Translations under genes and position numbers: made by a program
Notes under the pieces: model-generated
Database searches by the model: none
What the model was told of the DNA's origin: nothing
The model's input: only the letters and a program-made list of their open reading frames with translations
Source of the DNA: Phymorhynchus buccinoides
Taxonomy: Eukaryota > Mollusca > Gastropoda > Neogastropoda > Raphitomidae
DNA length: 64,000 nt
Reading direction: 5' to 3'
Assembly (NCBI GenBank): GCA_017654935.2
Contig: CM065699.1
Coordinates: 38,935,450-38,999,449 of the forward strand
Shown: in pieces, positions 32,801 to 44,300 of the stretch
Layout: every line of letters starts with the position of its first letter
How positions within the stretch are numbered: the first letter of the stretch is position 1

Positions 32801-35800
32801 TCGCAATGACTCCATGTTCAGACCGTAAGGCCTAGTGCAAAGTGAGAAGAAAAATTCCCTGTACCCAGGTTCGAACTCGGGTTTACTTGACATGAAGCAA
32901 ACGTGTTACTCTGTGCCACTCTACACTAGAAAACTAGAAAACAGCCTCTTAATGAAACGCCACCTGAAGGGCTGAAGATGATATTTCCACCTAAAACTTC
33001 TATTCTCCAGAGTGTCATAATTTAGTAAGCAAAAAGACATGACAGAACTGAAAGACCCAACTGTTTTTGCCTGACATAAATAACAAATAAAAAAGACTAT
33101 TATGGGCAAAACAGCATGTCATAGCAGAATGCACAGCTGGTAGGTAACCTCTTTCAGGGACAGTGTTTATAGCCCACACACATTCGTTACAGATATTAAA
33201 GGTAATAGTGTACTAATACAAAGTGACAATCCCTACTCTGAGACTTTTTAAAAAATGATTTGTATTCTTTCTTTTCAAGCTTTTATTTTTAGGTGCAAGT
33301 TTTGCCTTTTTGAAAGGGGGAAGGCTACCACATTTTCATTTGAATTTTAAAAAACATGTGTTCGTAACTATCAGTGAGAATCAAATTTTGTTCACGGGCA
33401 AAATGAATAAGCAAAAAAGAAGAGAACAAAATCGCATACAAAAAAATAATAATAAATTGTGTCTGGCTGCGACACGTCGCTCTCCAGGTGCGAGCAACCG
33501 GAATTTCACAGAGACGCCTCTGTGACTATAAAGTACCTAATACCTAATACGTGTACACACCACCGCACCCACCTCGTAACACTCAGAGATGTCCAAGGTC
33601 TGCAGGCGACGCAGGCTGTTGAGCGAGGCGAAAGACGAGTCGGTGAGCTGGCGGCACTTGTTGACCCGCAGCGTCTCCAGGGAACCACCCAGGTGCTTGG
33701 TGATGCTGCCCAGGGCGGCGTCCGTCAGGTCCAGGCAGCCGCTGAGGTCCAGGTGCCTGAGGCGGGGCTGGTGCCGCACCAGCTGCCCGATGCCCTCGTT
33801 GCCCACGTCCCGGCAGCCCACCAGGACCAGGCTCTCCAGCTGAAGGTCCTTGATCTGGGCCAGCTGAGCCAGGTGCTGAAAGAGGTTTCGTTGGTGTTTT
33901 GTTTTGTTTGTTTGTTTTTTCGTACCCAGTGGCTCCCCCCCGTGGGGTATACCGGAGGGGGGGGGGGGGGGGTCTTTTGCATAAACAGTTCCCCCACCTT
34001 CTGGAAGTTCTGTGCTTGTAGCTTCCTCTAATCTGTCACTCTGTTTGATTCTGCCTTTTCCGTTTGCTTACTGTCATCTACTATCTTTCTGCCTCAACCG
34101 GTCCATTCTCCTGCCTTTTTGAACGAAAAGCTTTTCAAAAACATTTCCTCCAGCCAAAGTCGGACTTGCTGGGCCTAACAATTTCTTAGTTAGGCGCATA
34201 ACGGTAGCATGACGCATCTGCGCTCATAATTGACAGGAAGCTGTCTGAGCGATTGAAGAAGAAGAAGAAGTACCCTGGCTAAAAAGACTCCTAGGGATCA
34301 TCCCAACAGCCCTGTCTTGTTTGCTTGCTTGCTTTCGTACCCTGGCTAAAAAGACTCCTAGGGATCATCCCAACAGCCCTGTCTTGTTTGCTTGCTTGCT
34401 TTCGTACCCTGGCTAAAAAGACTCCTAGGGATCATCCCAACAGCCCTGTCTTGTTTGCTTGCTTGCTTTCGTACCCTGGCTAAAAAGACTCCTAGGGATC
34501 ATCCCAACAGCCCTGTCTTGTTTGCTTGCTTGCTTTCGAACCCTGGCTAAAAAGACTCCTAGGGATCATCCCAACAACCCCGCCTTGGCATGAGGCTGTG
34601 TCAGACCAGTTGACATAAGCTAGAACGGCAAGGCTACATCAAAATGTTGTTATGCTCTGAATGGCTGTGCGGGGATTGTTTTAAGCCGTGACAAGCTCCT
34701 GGCATAAACATCATCAGACTAAAAATCCTCTGAAGTCGGAGTGTGGCTGTCCACGTGGCGGGGTCATCAAAAACGGTCACACACGTAATGTTCTCATCCC
34801 TAGCTGGTGTATTTGTACCAAAGTGTTCAAGTGCTTTGGCTGTTGGGATGATCCCTGCAGTTGTTTCGTCAGGGAACAATAACATAACAACATCCCAACA
34901 GCCGAAGCACTTGAACACTATGGTACAAGTGCACCAGCTAGGGGTGAGAGCATCATGTGTGCGTGACTGTTTTTGATTACCCCGCCATGTGAGCAGCCAC
35001 ACTCCGACTTCGGAGGAGCAAGGACTAAATTAAAATAACTGCAAAGTAACTACAAAGCATTGACAGTGTAAATGTACCCAAGCATTAAGTTTATTAAAGC
35101 CAGGAGACCAAATGAAAAAGCTATTCAATGCAAGCACAACCACCAGCAAAATGTGAACAAATATTTTTGTAATAAAGTCAATAAGCCTAGTCTACCATTA
35201 CATTTTTTTAATAAAAATTAGTTTAACGTCCTCCAACCTGGTACAGGTACATATCATGGGACATTTCTATATAAAAAGACAGTGGATCAATGCCTGGAGA
35301 TGCTGCAATACCAGGTCTTTCTTCCTGGAGATGGACAGGACCATATATATGGCATTTCAAGTCCAGAAACTTTGATCATGTTAGGCCGACCCTGGTACAG
35401 AATAAAAACAGCTTGCCGGAACACTTTCTTCAGCTAGCTAATCGTACATGAAAAGAAAGAATGTTGTAGCCAATTGATCACCTCTCAGGGCTTCTGATCT
35501 GTTCCCGTCTTAAGTGGTACGCTCACCCCCTGATTAGAATGTTAACGGGTATTTTCACCCCCTATTTGCAAATTTTAAGGGGTAAAAGAGAAAACATGGG
35601 AGAAGCTCCATCGCCTGCAAAATCCCCCACCGCATGCGTAATGAGCTTTCAATGACTTGGGCTTTCTGCGCGATCCAGTAGAATTTTAGATCTAGCCTCT
35701 AGACAGCTTGTGGCAGAAAGGCCTAACAAACGATTGAAATACGAAGAACATCATTAAATTACTGATAAGAAGCAGCTGTGTTCACGCACGCGTCATCATT

Positions 35801-36939
35801 TTAATGTGTCATCTCACCCGCTATATGAGATTTTAAAGGGTAAATCTCACACACAGTTTCAGAGTCTAGGGGGTGATTTGAGAGCTCTAGTGCGTAAATA
35901 CGCACAATCTGTACGTTTTCAGAAGCCCTGCCCCTGTTAACTCAATGCTATAATCTGCTATGATAGATTCTCCTTATTCTATCATGACACCCTATATCAT
36001 TCAGCATTTGCACAACAAATTCATCAAATACTGCTAAAAACTTTTACAGCACATTAGCTTGTGTATTAGTATTAAATCTTGCAAAGTAATGAATAAATTT
36101 GAAAAACATTACTTTTATTACTTTGGGTGATAAAACAAAACGTTATGTCAGTGCGGTTGAACAAACTAAAAACAACGCTGCGACCTAAACTAAAGGAATG
36201 CACCACACAGTGACGACATGTCATAAAACATACCTGCCCTTACCTGGTTGCTGATCGACACTCGGCTCAAGGTGAGGGCTTTGATGCGACTCACACTGTT
36301 CCTCAGGTAATGCTCTAAACAATGAAAGGTGAACACGGCCGCATTGGAAAACACTGCGGTGTCACTGGAATAGTACGCGTGCCCGTTAAACGTGATCTGC
36401 GTGGATGCCAGGATCAGCCTCTGAACGTTGGGGAACACCGCCATCAAGCGGTTGAAGCAAGCGTCTGACAAGTAGCGCAGGGAGGAGAGGTTGAGCTCCA
36501 CAACGTTCCGCGTGGCCTGACCGATCTCCGCCACGTGGTCGCGGTTGCTGAACAGCGTCCCCGGCATGAAGAGCGAGTTGCACCCGGAGAGGTCGAAGGA
36601 GGTCAGCTGCGGGCAGCGCGACAGCAGCTGCACCAGGGTCACCTCGGTGATGTTGGAGTCCTTCAGCGAGAGGCTGCGCAGGTCGTCCGACCGCAGCTCG
36701 CAGGTGCGCAGCAGCGCGCTCTTGGTGGCGCCAGAGTTGTCGAAGTGGGTCAGGGCCAGGTGGGTGAGGCGCCGGTTCTGGAAGGTCCGCAGGATCTCCT
36801 CAGTTTTCTCGTAGGTGAGGCTGACGACGATGTTGCGCTGCAGGCGGGGGTGCAGGGAGGCCTGGTACCAGGAGTGGCACACCAGCGAGGCCTCCTTGCG
36901 GTCCGACAGCCCCAGGAAGGACAGGATGTGCGCCACCAC
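29534..36939 (-). CDS. F-box/leucine-rich-repeat (FBXL) protein, 6 exons, first exon missing
   Basis: Minus-strand gene. Exons: 36244-36939, 33573-33875, 32472-32642, 31205-31567, 30173-30307 and 29534-29818 (stop included), together about 650 residues. The start (KVVAHILSFLGLSDRKEASLVCHSWYQAS) is an F-box core, which recruits substrates to an SCF ubiquitin ligase through SKP1. About a dozen cysteine-containing LRRs follow (for example LRHLDLSGCLDLTD, LRSLDLSSCQQVSD, LTHLDLSNCDRLTD), which form the substrate-binding solenoid. A basic, non-LRR insert of about 70 residues sits in exon 4. All five visible introns are phase 0 and every internal exon is a multiple of three. The FBXL9/LRRC29 group is a possible orthologue, but I cannot decide by eye. 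The exon with the extreme N terminus and ATG should lie above 36940 and was not found. Confidence 0.85.
30080..30150. repeat. (CA)n microsatellite in FBXL intron
   Basis: CA with CG interruptions, about 20 bp downstream of the exon 30173 donor in the gene's sense. Confidence 0.9.
30173..30307 (-). CDS. FBXL exon: LRR (LRVLKLNCVHGLTG)
   Basis: This 135-bp, phase 0-0 exon lies between tctgccag and CTGCAG|gtatta. It encodes VSDLGLCGAVRFCELRVLKLNC through NPSLEELQ. Confidence 0.86.
30791..31197 (-). mobile_element. TIR element family R (TACCGTATTTTTCGG)
   Basis: Right end CCGAAAAATACGGTA, left end CACCGTAATTTTCGG, and inner repeats GCGCCTAATAAGCGAGGGCG. It abuts the donor of FBXL exon 31205-31567. 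Confidence 0.7.
31205..31567 (-). CDS. FBXL exon: LRRs plus basic insert
   Basis: This 363-bp, phase 0-0 exon lies between cctgcgcag and CAGCAG|gtatgg. It encodes DVALHMISSSLHGLRSLRLAWCKALTDLGLLGL, then a charged non-LRR stretch (PLREKREAALRKMVADLE), then LRSLDLSSCQQ. A TIR element begins about 8 bp beyond the donor. A partial copy of the exon's 5' end lies at 31790-31862. Confidence 0.86.
31599..31770 (+). mobile_element. MITE family A, complete copy
   Basis: TA at both ends, with perfect or near-perfect TIR CAGTGGAACCTCCCTTATAA. It lies in FBXL intron 3 between the exon 4 copy and the exon. Confidence 0.8.
31790..31862 (-). pseudogene. Duplicate of intron end plus 5' end of FBXL exon 4
   Basis: Matches 31525-31600: pyrimidine tract and exon start (DVALHMISSSL), with the acceptor AG changed. 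A TA-flanked MITE (31599-31770) separates the copy from the real exon. Confidence 0.75.
32285..32405 (-). repeat. CR1/L2-like LINE 3' end fragment
   Basis: AATAATAATAAATAAAG next to a TAGCGC...CGCGCTTTACG segment, like the 3' end at 3737-3800. It lies in the FBXL intron just beside exon 32472-32642. Confidence 0.5.
32472..32642 (-). CDS. FBXL exon: LRRs (LTHLNLSCCSKLD)
   Basis: This 171-bp, phase 0-0 exon has acceptor gatggcag|GTGACC and donor CTGCAG|gtgtgt. The donor runs straight into a GT microsatellite. It encodes VTSTGLQRGLCQ through LQHLDLGSCFLLQ. Confidence 0.82.
32690..32815 (+). mobile_element. hAT-like MITE family B, truncated
   Basis: Left half only. It breaks after ATTCGCAATG and joins a SINE fragment. 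Confidence 0.6.
33573..33875 (-). CDS. FBXL exon: LRRs (LRHLDLSGCLDLTD)
   Basis: This 303-bp, phase 0-0 exon lies between cctctttcag and TACGAG|gtgggt. It encodes HLAQLAQIKDLQLESLVLVGCRD through LQTLDISECYE, about four cysteine-containing LRRs. Confidence 0.87.
33930..34272 (+). repeat. SINE-like family E variant
   Basis: CCCCGTGGGGTATACCGGAG, G16, then the standard body; a different 3' half (TAACGGTAGCATGACGCATC) and GAA tail. Confidence 0.6.
34272..34590 (+). repeat. Tandem repeat, about 67-bp unit x5
   Basis: TACCCTGGCTAAAAAGACTC ... TTGCTTGCTTGCTTTCG repeated almost perfectly five times. Derived from the end of family Q. Confidence 0.85.
34590..35025. repeat. Family Q, forward copy joined to a reverse copy
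   Basis: Forward to about 34865, then reverse from about 34890 to 35025 (GTGAGCAGCCACACTCCGAC). The two halves could pair. Confidence 0.55.
35346..36243. other. No recognised feature (FBXL intron)
   Basis: AT-rich sequence without a repeat or frame that I recognise. Confidence 0.5.
36244..36939 (-). CDS. FBXL exon: F-box core plus first LRRs
   Basis: This 696-bp exon has acceptor best placed at cacggaag|GTGGTG and donor AACCAG|gtaagg. It encodes VVAHILSFLGLSDRKEASLVCHSWYQA and then LRR-like segments (LTHLALTHF, LTSFDLSGCNSL, VVELNLSSLRYLSDACF). The pyrimidine tract before the acceptor is only moderate, so the 5' boundary is less certain than the others. Confidence 0.8.
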
Positions 36940-37003
36940 CTTCCGTGGTGCAGGAGGAAATTTACGCAATATCACCGTTATCGTCAAAAACCAACAACAT
37001 TCA

Positions 37004-37157
37004 TACAGTGGAACCTCCCTTATAAGACTCCCTCCCACATAAGACCTACTTCTCTGAGACATTGCCCTTCTTTGTAAGTATTAAACTTACCTCCCTTATA
37101 TTATAAGACCTCATTTTGGATTATTAAGATCTTATTTAAAAAGGAGGTTCCACAGTA
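37004..37157 (+). mobile_element. MITE family A
   Basis: TA-CAGTGGAACCTCCC to GGAGGTTCCACAG-TA, just upstream of the F-box exon. Confidence 0.7.
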
Positions 37158-37488
37158 CTTGAAAAGCACACAAGAGGCACATATAAAGCTCACCAATATG
37201 TCGGCCAGGGTTTATTGTGGCCTTCCTCAGGGTTGAATGACAAAATATGATAACAGTAACTGTTATTGTCAAGATAAAAGAATGAAACAGTTTCTCATTC
37301 AACAACAACAGCAAAACCACTTGGTGACAGCAGAGGGGCAGCCAGAGTCATGACCAGGTCAGCCCCTATTAGAGTGTAAGATTCAAGATTCAGGATTCTT
37401 TAATTAGACAATGTATCAGTGTACAAGGGAAATCATTTTGGTTTTGCACAAACACGCAAACAAAGCATGCACATGGGTGGACAACCAA

Positions 37489-37601
37489 TATGGTGTAGAG
37501 TGGCACAGTGGTATCGCGTTCGCTTCGTGTCAAGTTCGAACCTGGGTACAGGGGATTTTTTCCTCTCATTCTGTACTAGGCCTTAATGGTCTGAACGTGG
37601 A

Positions 37602-37632
<31 letters not shown>

Positions 37633-37890
37633 CGTGTGCCCATGCACTTAGCATACGTTAAACCCAGTGGCAACGAAAAAGTTGTCATTTGGTCAAAATT
37701 TATCCCCCCCCCCCCCCCCCCCCCCTCCCTCATCAGTGACAAAAATCGCATGCCAAAAAAAAAAAAAAAAAAAAAAAAAACTGGGTGGCGCGCCTCTGGC
37801 TGCGACACGCTCTCCAGGTGGGAGCAACCCGAATTCCACAGAGACGCCTCTGTGACTATAAAGTACCTAATACCTAATATAAAAGTATAC
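37489..37890 (+). mobile_element. tRNA-derived SINE type T
   Basis: Head AGAGTGGCACAGTGGTATCG with B-box-like AGTTCGAACCTGG, core TTTCGGATGAGACGATAAAC, C22 and A24 homopolymers, end TAATACCTAATA. Other copies: 46180-46640, 54180-54350, 62290-62690 (reverse); ends at 32816-32925 and 33467-33550. Confidence 0.7.
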
Positions 37891-37904
37891 AGCAACAAAT
37901 CAGG

Positions 37905-38312
37905 TTACCATATTTTTCAGACTATACGAGACTGAAAACCCCCGCGCCTTATAATGTGACTGATAATATATAGCAAGAAAATATAATAACAAAATCTTAA
38001 TTTTGTGTCAAGTTTGGGGGGAGCGCCTTTTAAAAAGGTGCACATTATAGACGACGACGAAAATGGAGTTTTACGTCCTCTTGGTCTGAATCAGACACAT
38101 ACGGGACATTTGTAAATACAAATATGGTGGGAACAATACTGGAGGCAATGCCCGGAGGCAGTACAAAACCAGTAAAGTCCTGATTTTTTTAATTAATACA
38201 GATAGCTGTAGCGGTGACCACGCCTCGGTTAAACCTCATCGGCTATGGCACCGCCACAAGTATTTTTGCTATTATAGCATTAGTGGTGCACATTATAGTC
38301 CGAAAAGTATGG
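37905..38312 (+). mobile_element. Family R-like element with a nested family J repeat
   Basis: Ends TTACCATATTTTTCAGACTA and TAGTCCGAAAAGTATGGTA. The middle (about 38065-38195) is the dispersed repeat also at 20505-20650. Confidence 0.6.
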
Positions 38313-38480
38313 TATATATATATATCTCACTCTCACTTTCAGGACACCCACCCACACATGCACCAATACACATACAAACATGCACGTATGTACACTTCTA
38401 TGAAAGCACACACACACACACACACATACACAAGAGACCGCAAGCATGCAGGCACACTGACACACGTCAAGCTTAACGTA

Positions 38481-39540
38481 GGAGTTCAGGGCTGAAACAT
38501 TTGACTGGCAGGGGCTTCTTCTCTGAAGACCCTCTGTTGTCCAGCTCTCCCTGGAGTTTCTTTGCCCTTCTCAATAGATGTCCAACACCGTATTCATCTG
38601 TTACTAGTGTTAGTCTTTTTCTTTACTGGTTGATAGTTACTTTACGCCGAGAGCAATTCATCAGAAGAGTCAAACTCAAAGCTGTCCATGATCAATGGTT
38701 TTTGACAGCACCAGGAAATCATTTTACAGAGTGACCTCTAACTCTAAGTCTTTTGTGAAAGACCAAAGTTACTTTTCGGCACTCATCGCCTAGTAATGGA
38801 TGACCCAGGTCTGCCTATACGGCCATACGGTGGAGAGAATTGTGCACAAACAAATCAACATTTATTCAAGAATGTCATAGCCTTCAGTGATGTCCCGAGG
38901 CCCCAGTCAAAGGCCATTGACCTATTAAAATTGAAAATGTCCTCCTATTGTGTTCTCCCCTGTCAGAACAAATGTCTGATTAAACTTTTAACACTGGCAC
39001 ACTTTGTCTTATTGATTTCAGGACATTGTCCTATTGATTTATCTTGTCTTAGGACAGTTTGTCCTATCCCTTTTCGATCCTCGGTACATCACTGAGCCGT
39101 AAAATCTTTTAAAATTATGTTACATTTAAATAACACACAACACAGAACAAACTGGTATGTTTGTAATGACAGAGACAAACTGCTTGATAGGGACCCATCT
39201 CTGAGGAGCAGGCAATCAATACCAATGAAGAACATACCCCAACAGCAGGATCAGCAGAGGTTAGCTCTATCAATATTCATGGAAATCAATCCATATTTGA
39301 CTAGCCATTAATTGGCTTGGTGCTTCGCCTGTGTCAGTCACTCAGTGTCTGTCTTCTTCTACTGCTGAGTATCCACAATCATCAGTTTGATTTTATGATA
39401 CTATATGCGGTTGAGGTCCGAAGCCGGGCATCAAAAAGAAACAAACAAACAAACAAAAAACCTACTCTATGAAGATGACCCAGCCAGTCGGGTCTCGCTG
39501 ATCGAGCCCCCGACATGATGCTGAGTCGGCAGGAACACCT
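38481..39540. other. No recognised feature
   Basis: Single-copy-looking sequence with only short open frames and no similarity I can name. The missing first exon of FBXL could be here or elsewhere in 36940-40900. Confidence 0.45.
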
Positions 39541-39547
39541 AAACTAG

Positions 39548-39606
39548 AAAGGGGGGGGGGGGATGGGGGATGGGGGGGGGGGGGGGGGGGAGGGGGGGGG
39601 GGGGAT
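39548..39606. repeat. G-rich tract
   Basis: Nearly continuous G with a few A/T bases over about 58 bp. Confidence 0.9.
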
Positions 39607-39614
39607 TTGCATCT

Positions 39615-40205
39615 TGATGGGGGACTAGAATGTGCCAGCTGAAGAAGCAGACACAGCCTCCTCAGGTAACGAGTTCCAGTCTTTGATGGTGCGCGGGAAA
39701 AAAGAACTTCTCCTGTATTCAGTTCGGCACTGGATGCTGGGTAGTTGCCGGCTGTGTCCTCTTCTGAGGCGAGTTGGAGCTGACTTCAGTCTGGTGTTGT
39801 CGACTTTGACGATGCCGTTCAGGATCTTATAGAGCATTGTAAGCCTGGTAGACTTTCTGCGGTGCTCAAGTGTGGGCCATCCTAACTGAGAAAGCATGTC
39901 AGTTACACTGGAGGTGTTGTGGTAGCGGTTTAACACGAAGCGAGTCGCCCTTCTCTGTACAGCTTCGATTTTGTCCACATTCCTCCGAGTGTGGCATATT
40001 CAAGCAGGGGTTTGACAAGGGTCAGGTATGCTTTCTCCCTCAGTTCTGATGAGCAGATCTTCAGATTCCGTCGTAGAAAGCCCAACATTCTGTTTGCCTT
40101 TGATGTTATGGCCTCAACATGCAAGTCCCAGCTGATGTCCTTCTGGATGGTGATACCCAAATACTTCACTGAAGTCACTGTGTCCAGGGTGTGGCCATGC
40201 AGGTC
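39615..40205 (-). pseudogene. Non-LTR retrotransposon RT C-terminal fragment
   Basis: Two minus-strand frames: VKYLGITIQKDISWDLHVEAITSKANRMLGFLRRNLKICS...KAYLTLVKPLLEYA, then KIEAVQRRATRFVLNRYHNTSSVTDML...RSSFFPRTIKDWNSLPEEAV. This is the typical end of a LINE ORF2; it is frameshifted near 39975. Confidence 0.85.
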
Positions 40206-40224
40206 ATAGCTATGATGGAAACTC

Positions 40225-40253
40225 TATGTGTGCGTAACTCTGTGTGTGTGTGT

Positions 40254-40302
<49 letters not shown>

Positions 40303-40316
40303 GTGTGTGTGTATGT

Positions 40317-40387
<71 letters not shown>
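40225..40387. repeat. (GT)n microsatellite
   Basis: GT repeats with TATGTTATG interruptions. The sequence GTGGCGACCAACTTCTATTT is duplicated right after it. Confidence 0.9.
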
Positions 40388-40439
40388 CGACCAACTTCTA
40401 TTTACCAACTGTGGCGACCAACTTCTATTTATAGAAGTA

Positions 40440-40939
40440 AACGTACACATTAAAATTTAGGGATGTGACCAAAGGAGAAGAAGGAAAAAAATGGAGGAAA
40501 AACAAAACAAAAATGCTTCAGGAGCCTGCAGATCTAAGGTCAGCTCTTCTGTGTAAGGTCAGTTCTTTCTAGTTGTAACAAAGATACTGTATACAGTCTT
40601 TGCTTGTAATCAGTGTGATCTGTTGTGATCAATTTAAAAAAATGTACATGGTCTGAGCCAAGTGGACACGACTAGGCCTACTTCGTGGTGTGAAGCATCC
40701 ATGTTTTATCATTAGATTAGGCTTGCCTGACTCAACACTTTACTCAAATTACTACAACAGTTGTAACTGGCAAAGTTTGGAGATCACATCAACATGATGA
40801 TGATTTGAAACAATGATCAGTGTGAATTCTTTTTTACCTCTGTTGGCAAGCGTGAAGCCATTGCCAATGGGTTTTGTCACTGCATGCCAGTGGCAGGTAT
40901 CAGCTGTGATGTCAGGGTACGCATGGACACTGCTGACCC
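40440..40939. other. No recognised feature upstream of LONP2
   Basis: No gene or repeat recognised. Confidence 0.45.
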
Positions 40940-41247
40940 GTTAGGTATCCGCGTCCTTCGCAGCTGGCTGCTTCAGTTTGTTTGGCGACATCATGTGACC
41001 ATTTGTTGTTTCGGTTTATCAAAGTAAACGTTTGAGTTGCCAGGATTAGCAGACGACAAATTCCACCCCTTTTTTTCACCAGTCGTCAACTGCAAACTGG
41101 GTTATTCCAAGCCAAGAAATAGTGAAGCGGATATAACACGTTTTCGTCAAGTTGAAACCGTTATAAAAGTTGCTTTGTCAAAAAGGTCAACACAGACTTA
41201 CGAAACCAAACAGGTCAAAGGTTAGGTCTAAGCAAAGCAAAACCAGC
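40940..41247 (+). promoter_or_regulatory. Candidate LONP2 promoter / 5' UTR
   Basis: Non-repetitive sequence directly before the LONP2 ATG. It contains TCATGTGA at 40991-40998, an extended E-box of the kind bound by MITF/TFE and USF factors. The transcription start is not visible and the 5' UTR may be split. This is weak positional evidence only. Confidence 0.3.
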
Positions 41248-41354
41248 ATGGCGTCAACAATAGCCATCCCAAAGAGAGTACCTCTACTTTTGGTTGCAGA
41301 CAATGTCCTTTTGCCAGGATCTTCCATGCGCATTCCTGTCAAGAGCTTTAAAAA
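41248..41354 (+). CDS. LONP2: LONP2 exon 1 (start codon)
   Basis: The ATG at 41248 begins [35 protein letters not shown]. The donor is TTTAAAAA|gttggt. This junction, not the later one (TTG|gtattt), keeps the family alignment, with [12 protein letters not shown] continuing in exon 2. Confidence 0.85.
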
Positions 41355-44300
41355 GTTGGTATTTCTTGAATGTCTCATGCTTGATGACGTGATGCACTGC
41401 AGGTGTACGACATTTTAATGTTGTTATGCACCAAGTGGCAAAAATCAGTATCACAGCCTAAAAATTACTAAAAGTATCACTGCCTGGTTCAGTACCTGTT
41501 AGGCTGTGTGACCATGACGATTGATGAAAAGTTGTAGACTAGTTACTCAAGTTTAGTTAGGCCTGCTTCTTGGGTTTTTTACTTACCCACAGACTGAAAC
41601 TGAGAAACCAGAAGTGCCTTGTTATACTTATACATAAAAAATAGGGCCTAAAAATAACTCGTGCAATGGGTCTAGAATGTTCACTGCTTTCTTGAGGCAG
41701 GTCATGTAAAGAGGTTATCTCGCCTTCTTCATCTTCTCAAGGGCCCAATTGTCTAACGTAAATGATTGGTCTAATTTTGAAATTGGGACAGTAGACTCAG
41801 AGACTTAAAATAAACTTTAATTCACTTCTTCTTGCAGTAGACAACCACCATCATCCTTTTGATAGTTCTGTTGTGTGTTGTAACTGGGGACTTCGGTCAT
41901 GTAGAAAATATATCTGTACACAGTAAGGCCGTGAGGACTGGCTGCCCTGAAGATCTGACTGACTGAAGTTTGTAATCTTCATCTTGAACAGTAATAATTT
42001 CCTTGGCCGCCCAGATGATCGGCTTGAATGGCTGGGGGAAAGATGGGACAAGTTGGAAGTTGGATTGGGGAATACTGGAGGGAATAGAGGGCTTCACCAA
42101 ATCCCGGATCATAGAAACAATGCCCCCCTCCTCCCCCCCCCCTTCCCTACCCATCACCTCCACCCCCCCCCCCCTTCCTTACCCATTCCTCCCCTCCTCC
42201 CCCCCCCCCCCCCCCCCCCCATCAAAACCCTTCATCCCTAAATTCACTTCCATATCAACGCCGATCATCTGGGCGACAATGTTTTTATCGACAGTTTCTG
42301 CCTGACCGAAGTCCCCACGTTCTATTCTAACAGAACCATCAACTTGATGATGGTGGTTGGGAAGAGAAAGAAGAAGAAGAATGAGTGGGGCAGGGTCAAA
42401 GATGGGGGGAGGGGGGGGAAGGGCGCTGTTTATATCCGGGACTTGAAGCTCTCCACCATGGCCGATGTTACTGCCTCAGGTGGGAGGGAGTTCCACTCAG
42501 AGATGGTCCGTGGAAAAAAGGAAAACTTTCTGTAGCTGGTTTTGCAAGAGTGGAGGAGGTATGTTGCTTGGTGGAACTTTCTCCATTTGTCTTGTTGGTG
42601 GGTGGAGGGATGGGGTGTTGATAGTGACGTCACTGTGGTGGAACTTAAAGAAGGTCGTCAGTCTGGATGTGCGAGTGGGGTCTACTGCAGCTAAGGGTAC
42701 ATATTCTCTATGCTGGATGTCTGGCGTGCCTGTTTACCACCCAGCGGGCAGCACGTCCCTAGACCTTTTCCATCCAGCCGACCTCTGTAGCGGTGAAGGG
42801 GTCCCATACAGAGGAGGTGTACTCAAATGTGGGCCTGACCAGCGTTTTATGCGCCTTGTCCTTGATATGTACCGATCCCATGAAGGAGCTGAGCGTGGGG
42901 GACTGGATGATTTCTGGGGTCAAGGAGTTCCAGTCTCGGATGGTTTTGGGGAAGAAAGAATTGTTTCTGTAGTCAGTTCTTGAGGGGATTCTTTGGAATT
43001 GTAGGTTGTGGTTGTGTCTTCTGCTGCTGCTGACGCAGGCTAGTCCATTTGTAATTTTGTAGAACATGCCAAGCCTGGTTGCACGGCTGCGTTCGGCCAG
43101 GGTAGACCACTGCAGATGGTGGAGCATTGCGTTGACACTAGAGTTTTCAATGGTCTCCCCGTTGCATCCAGCCGACACGACGCATTCCGATTTTGGAGGA
43201 GCTCAAAGACAAAGGAGAAAATTATTTAAGATTATTTTTTAAAGAAACAAAAAAGGCAGGAGAATGGGCCTATAAGGCAGAAGAAGAAGAGTCAAACAGA
43301 GTCACAGATTAGAAATTGCTAGCGCAGAATTTCCAGAAGTAGGAGCTATTTATACTGAAAGATGTTTGTCGTTTGTTGACGTACCCTGGCTAAAAGACTC
43401 CAGGGATTACACCAACGTCCAAAGCATTTGAACACTATGGTACAAATGCATCAGCCTAGAGATGAGAACATTGCCGTGTGTGACCCCGTTTTTGATCACC
43501 CCCGCTGCATGGGCAGCCACTCTTCGTCTTCGGGGGAGAGTGTTTCTTTTATTTTAATGACTAACCTAGCTCGCCAATTTGACCGCCAGGTGGCATAGCG
43601 CTCGAATGGGGCTAATCCTCTCTATATTCTTAGTTGGAGATAAAGAGAGAGAGAGAGGGAGGGACTCTCACCCCAGGGCTGGGTGAAAAAAAAGCATTGT
43701 ACATGTATTGCTTATCTCATGTTTCCCTGGTTAAATAAAATTTCGTTTTTGTTTTCGTTTTCGTTTCTTTCTCTCACTACGCCCACCTAAGAATATCACG
43801 CGCTAAAGCCCCTACTGGTTTGACTGCCCCCTGGCGGTAAAATGCATGTCCTGTTTCAGCATGAACATGGTGAAGAGTCGACTGATGGGCCGCAACACGT
43901 TGAGCAGCACAGTGATCGGGGTCATCCCTAAGGACCCCAACCAACACCATGAGGTCAGTGTGCTCGTCCGCATCGATTAACCCTTTCACCGCCAACGTCG
44001 CATTTATGCATCCAGGGCTCCCCATTTGGGGGTCTATGAAGCACTATTCTCAAGGACCCTCTAAAAGAATGTGCAGGGAATCCCAGGGATGCACTAGAAA
44101 AAATCTTTTTAGCATTCGCAATGCCACTGGGACCCTCTATCCCGCCTCTAGGACCCTCTATACTGTAAGCGAAGGAATCCCTGGGACCCCTTGTTCTGCA
44201 GGACAATTGGGATGCCTGGCACCACAATGGTTCAACACCCATGTCACTAAAAGGCATCAAATCAGGGCCTGTTATCCGAAGACCCTATTTTCTTAATTTT

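Noticed and set aside
34272..34590. CRISPR-like direct repeats
   Set aside because: Units are contiguous with no unique spacers, and the genome is eukaryotic.
41037..41225. Small gene upstream of LONP2
   Set aside because: It overlaps the expected LONP2 5' leader and has no recognisable similarity or matching splice context.
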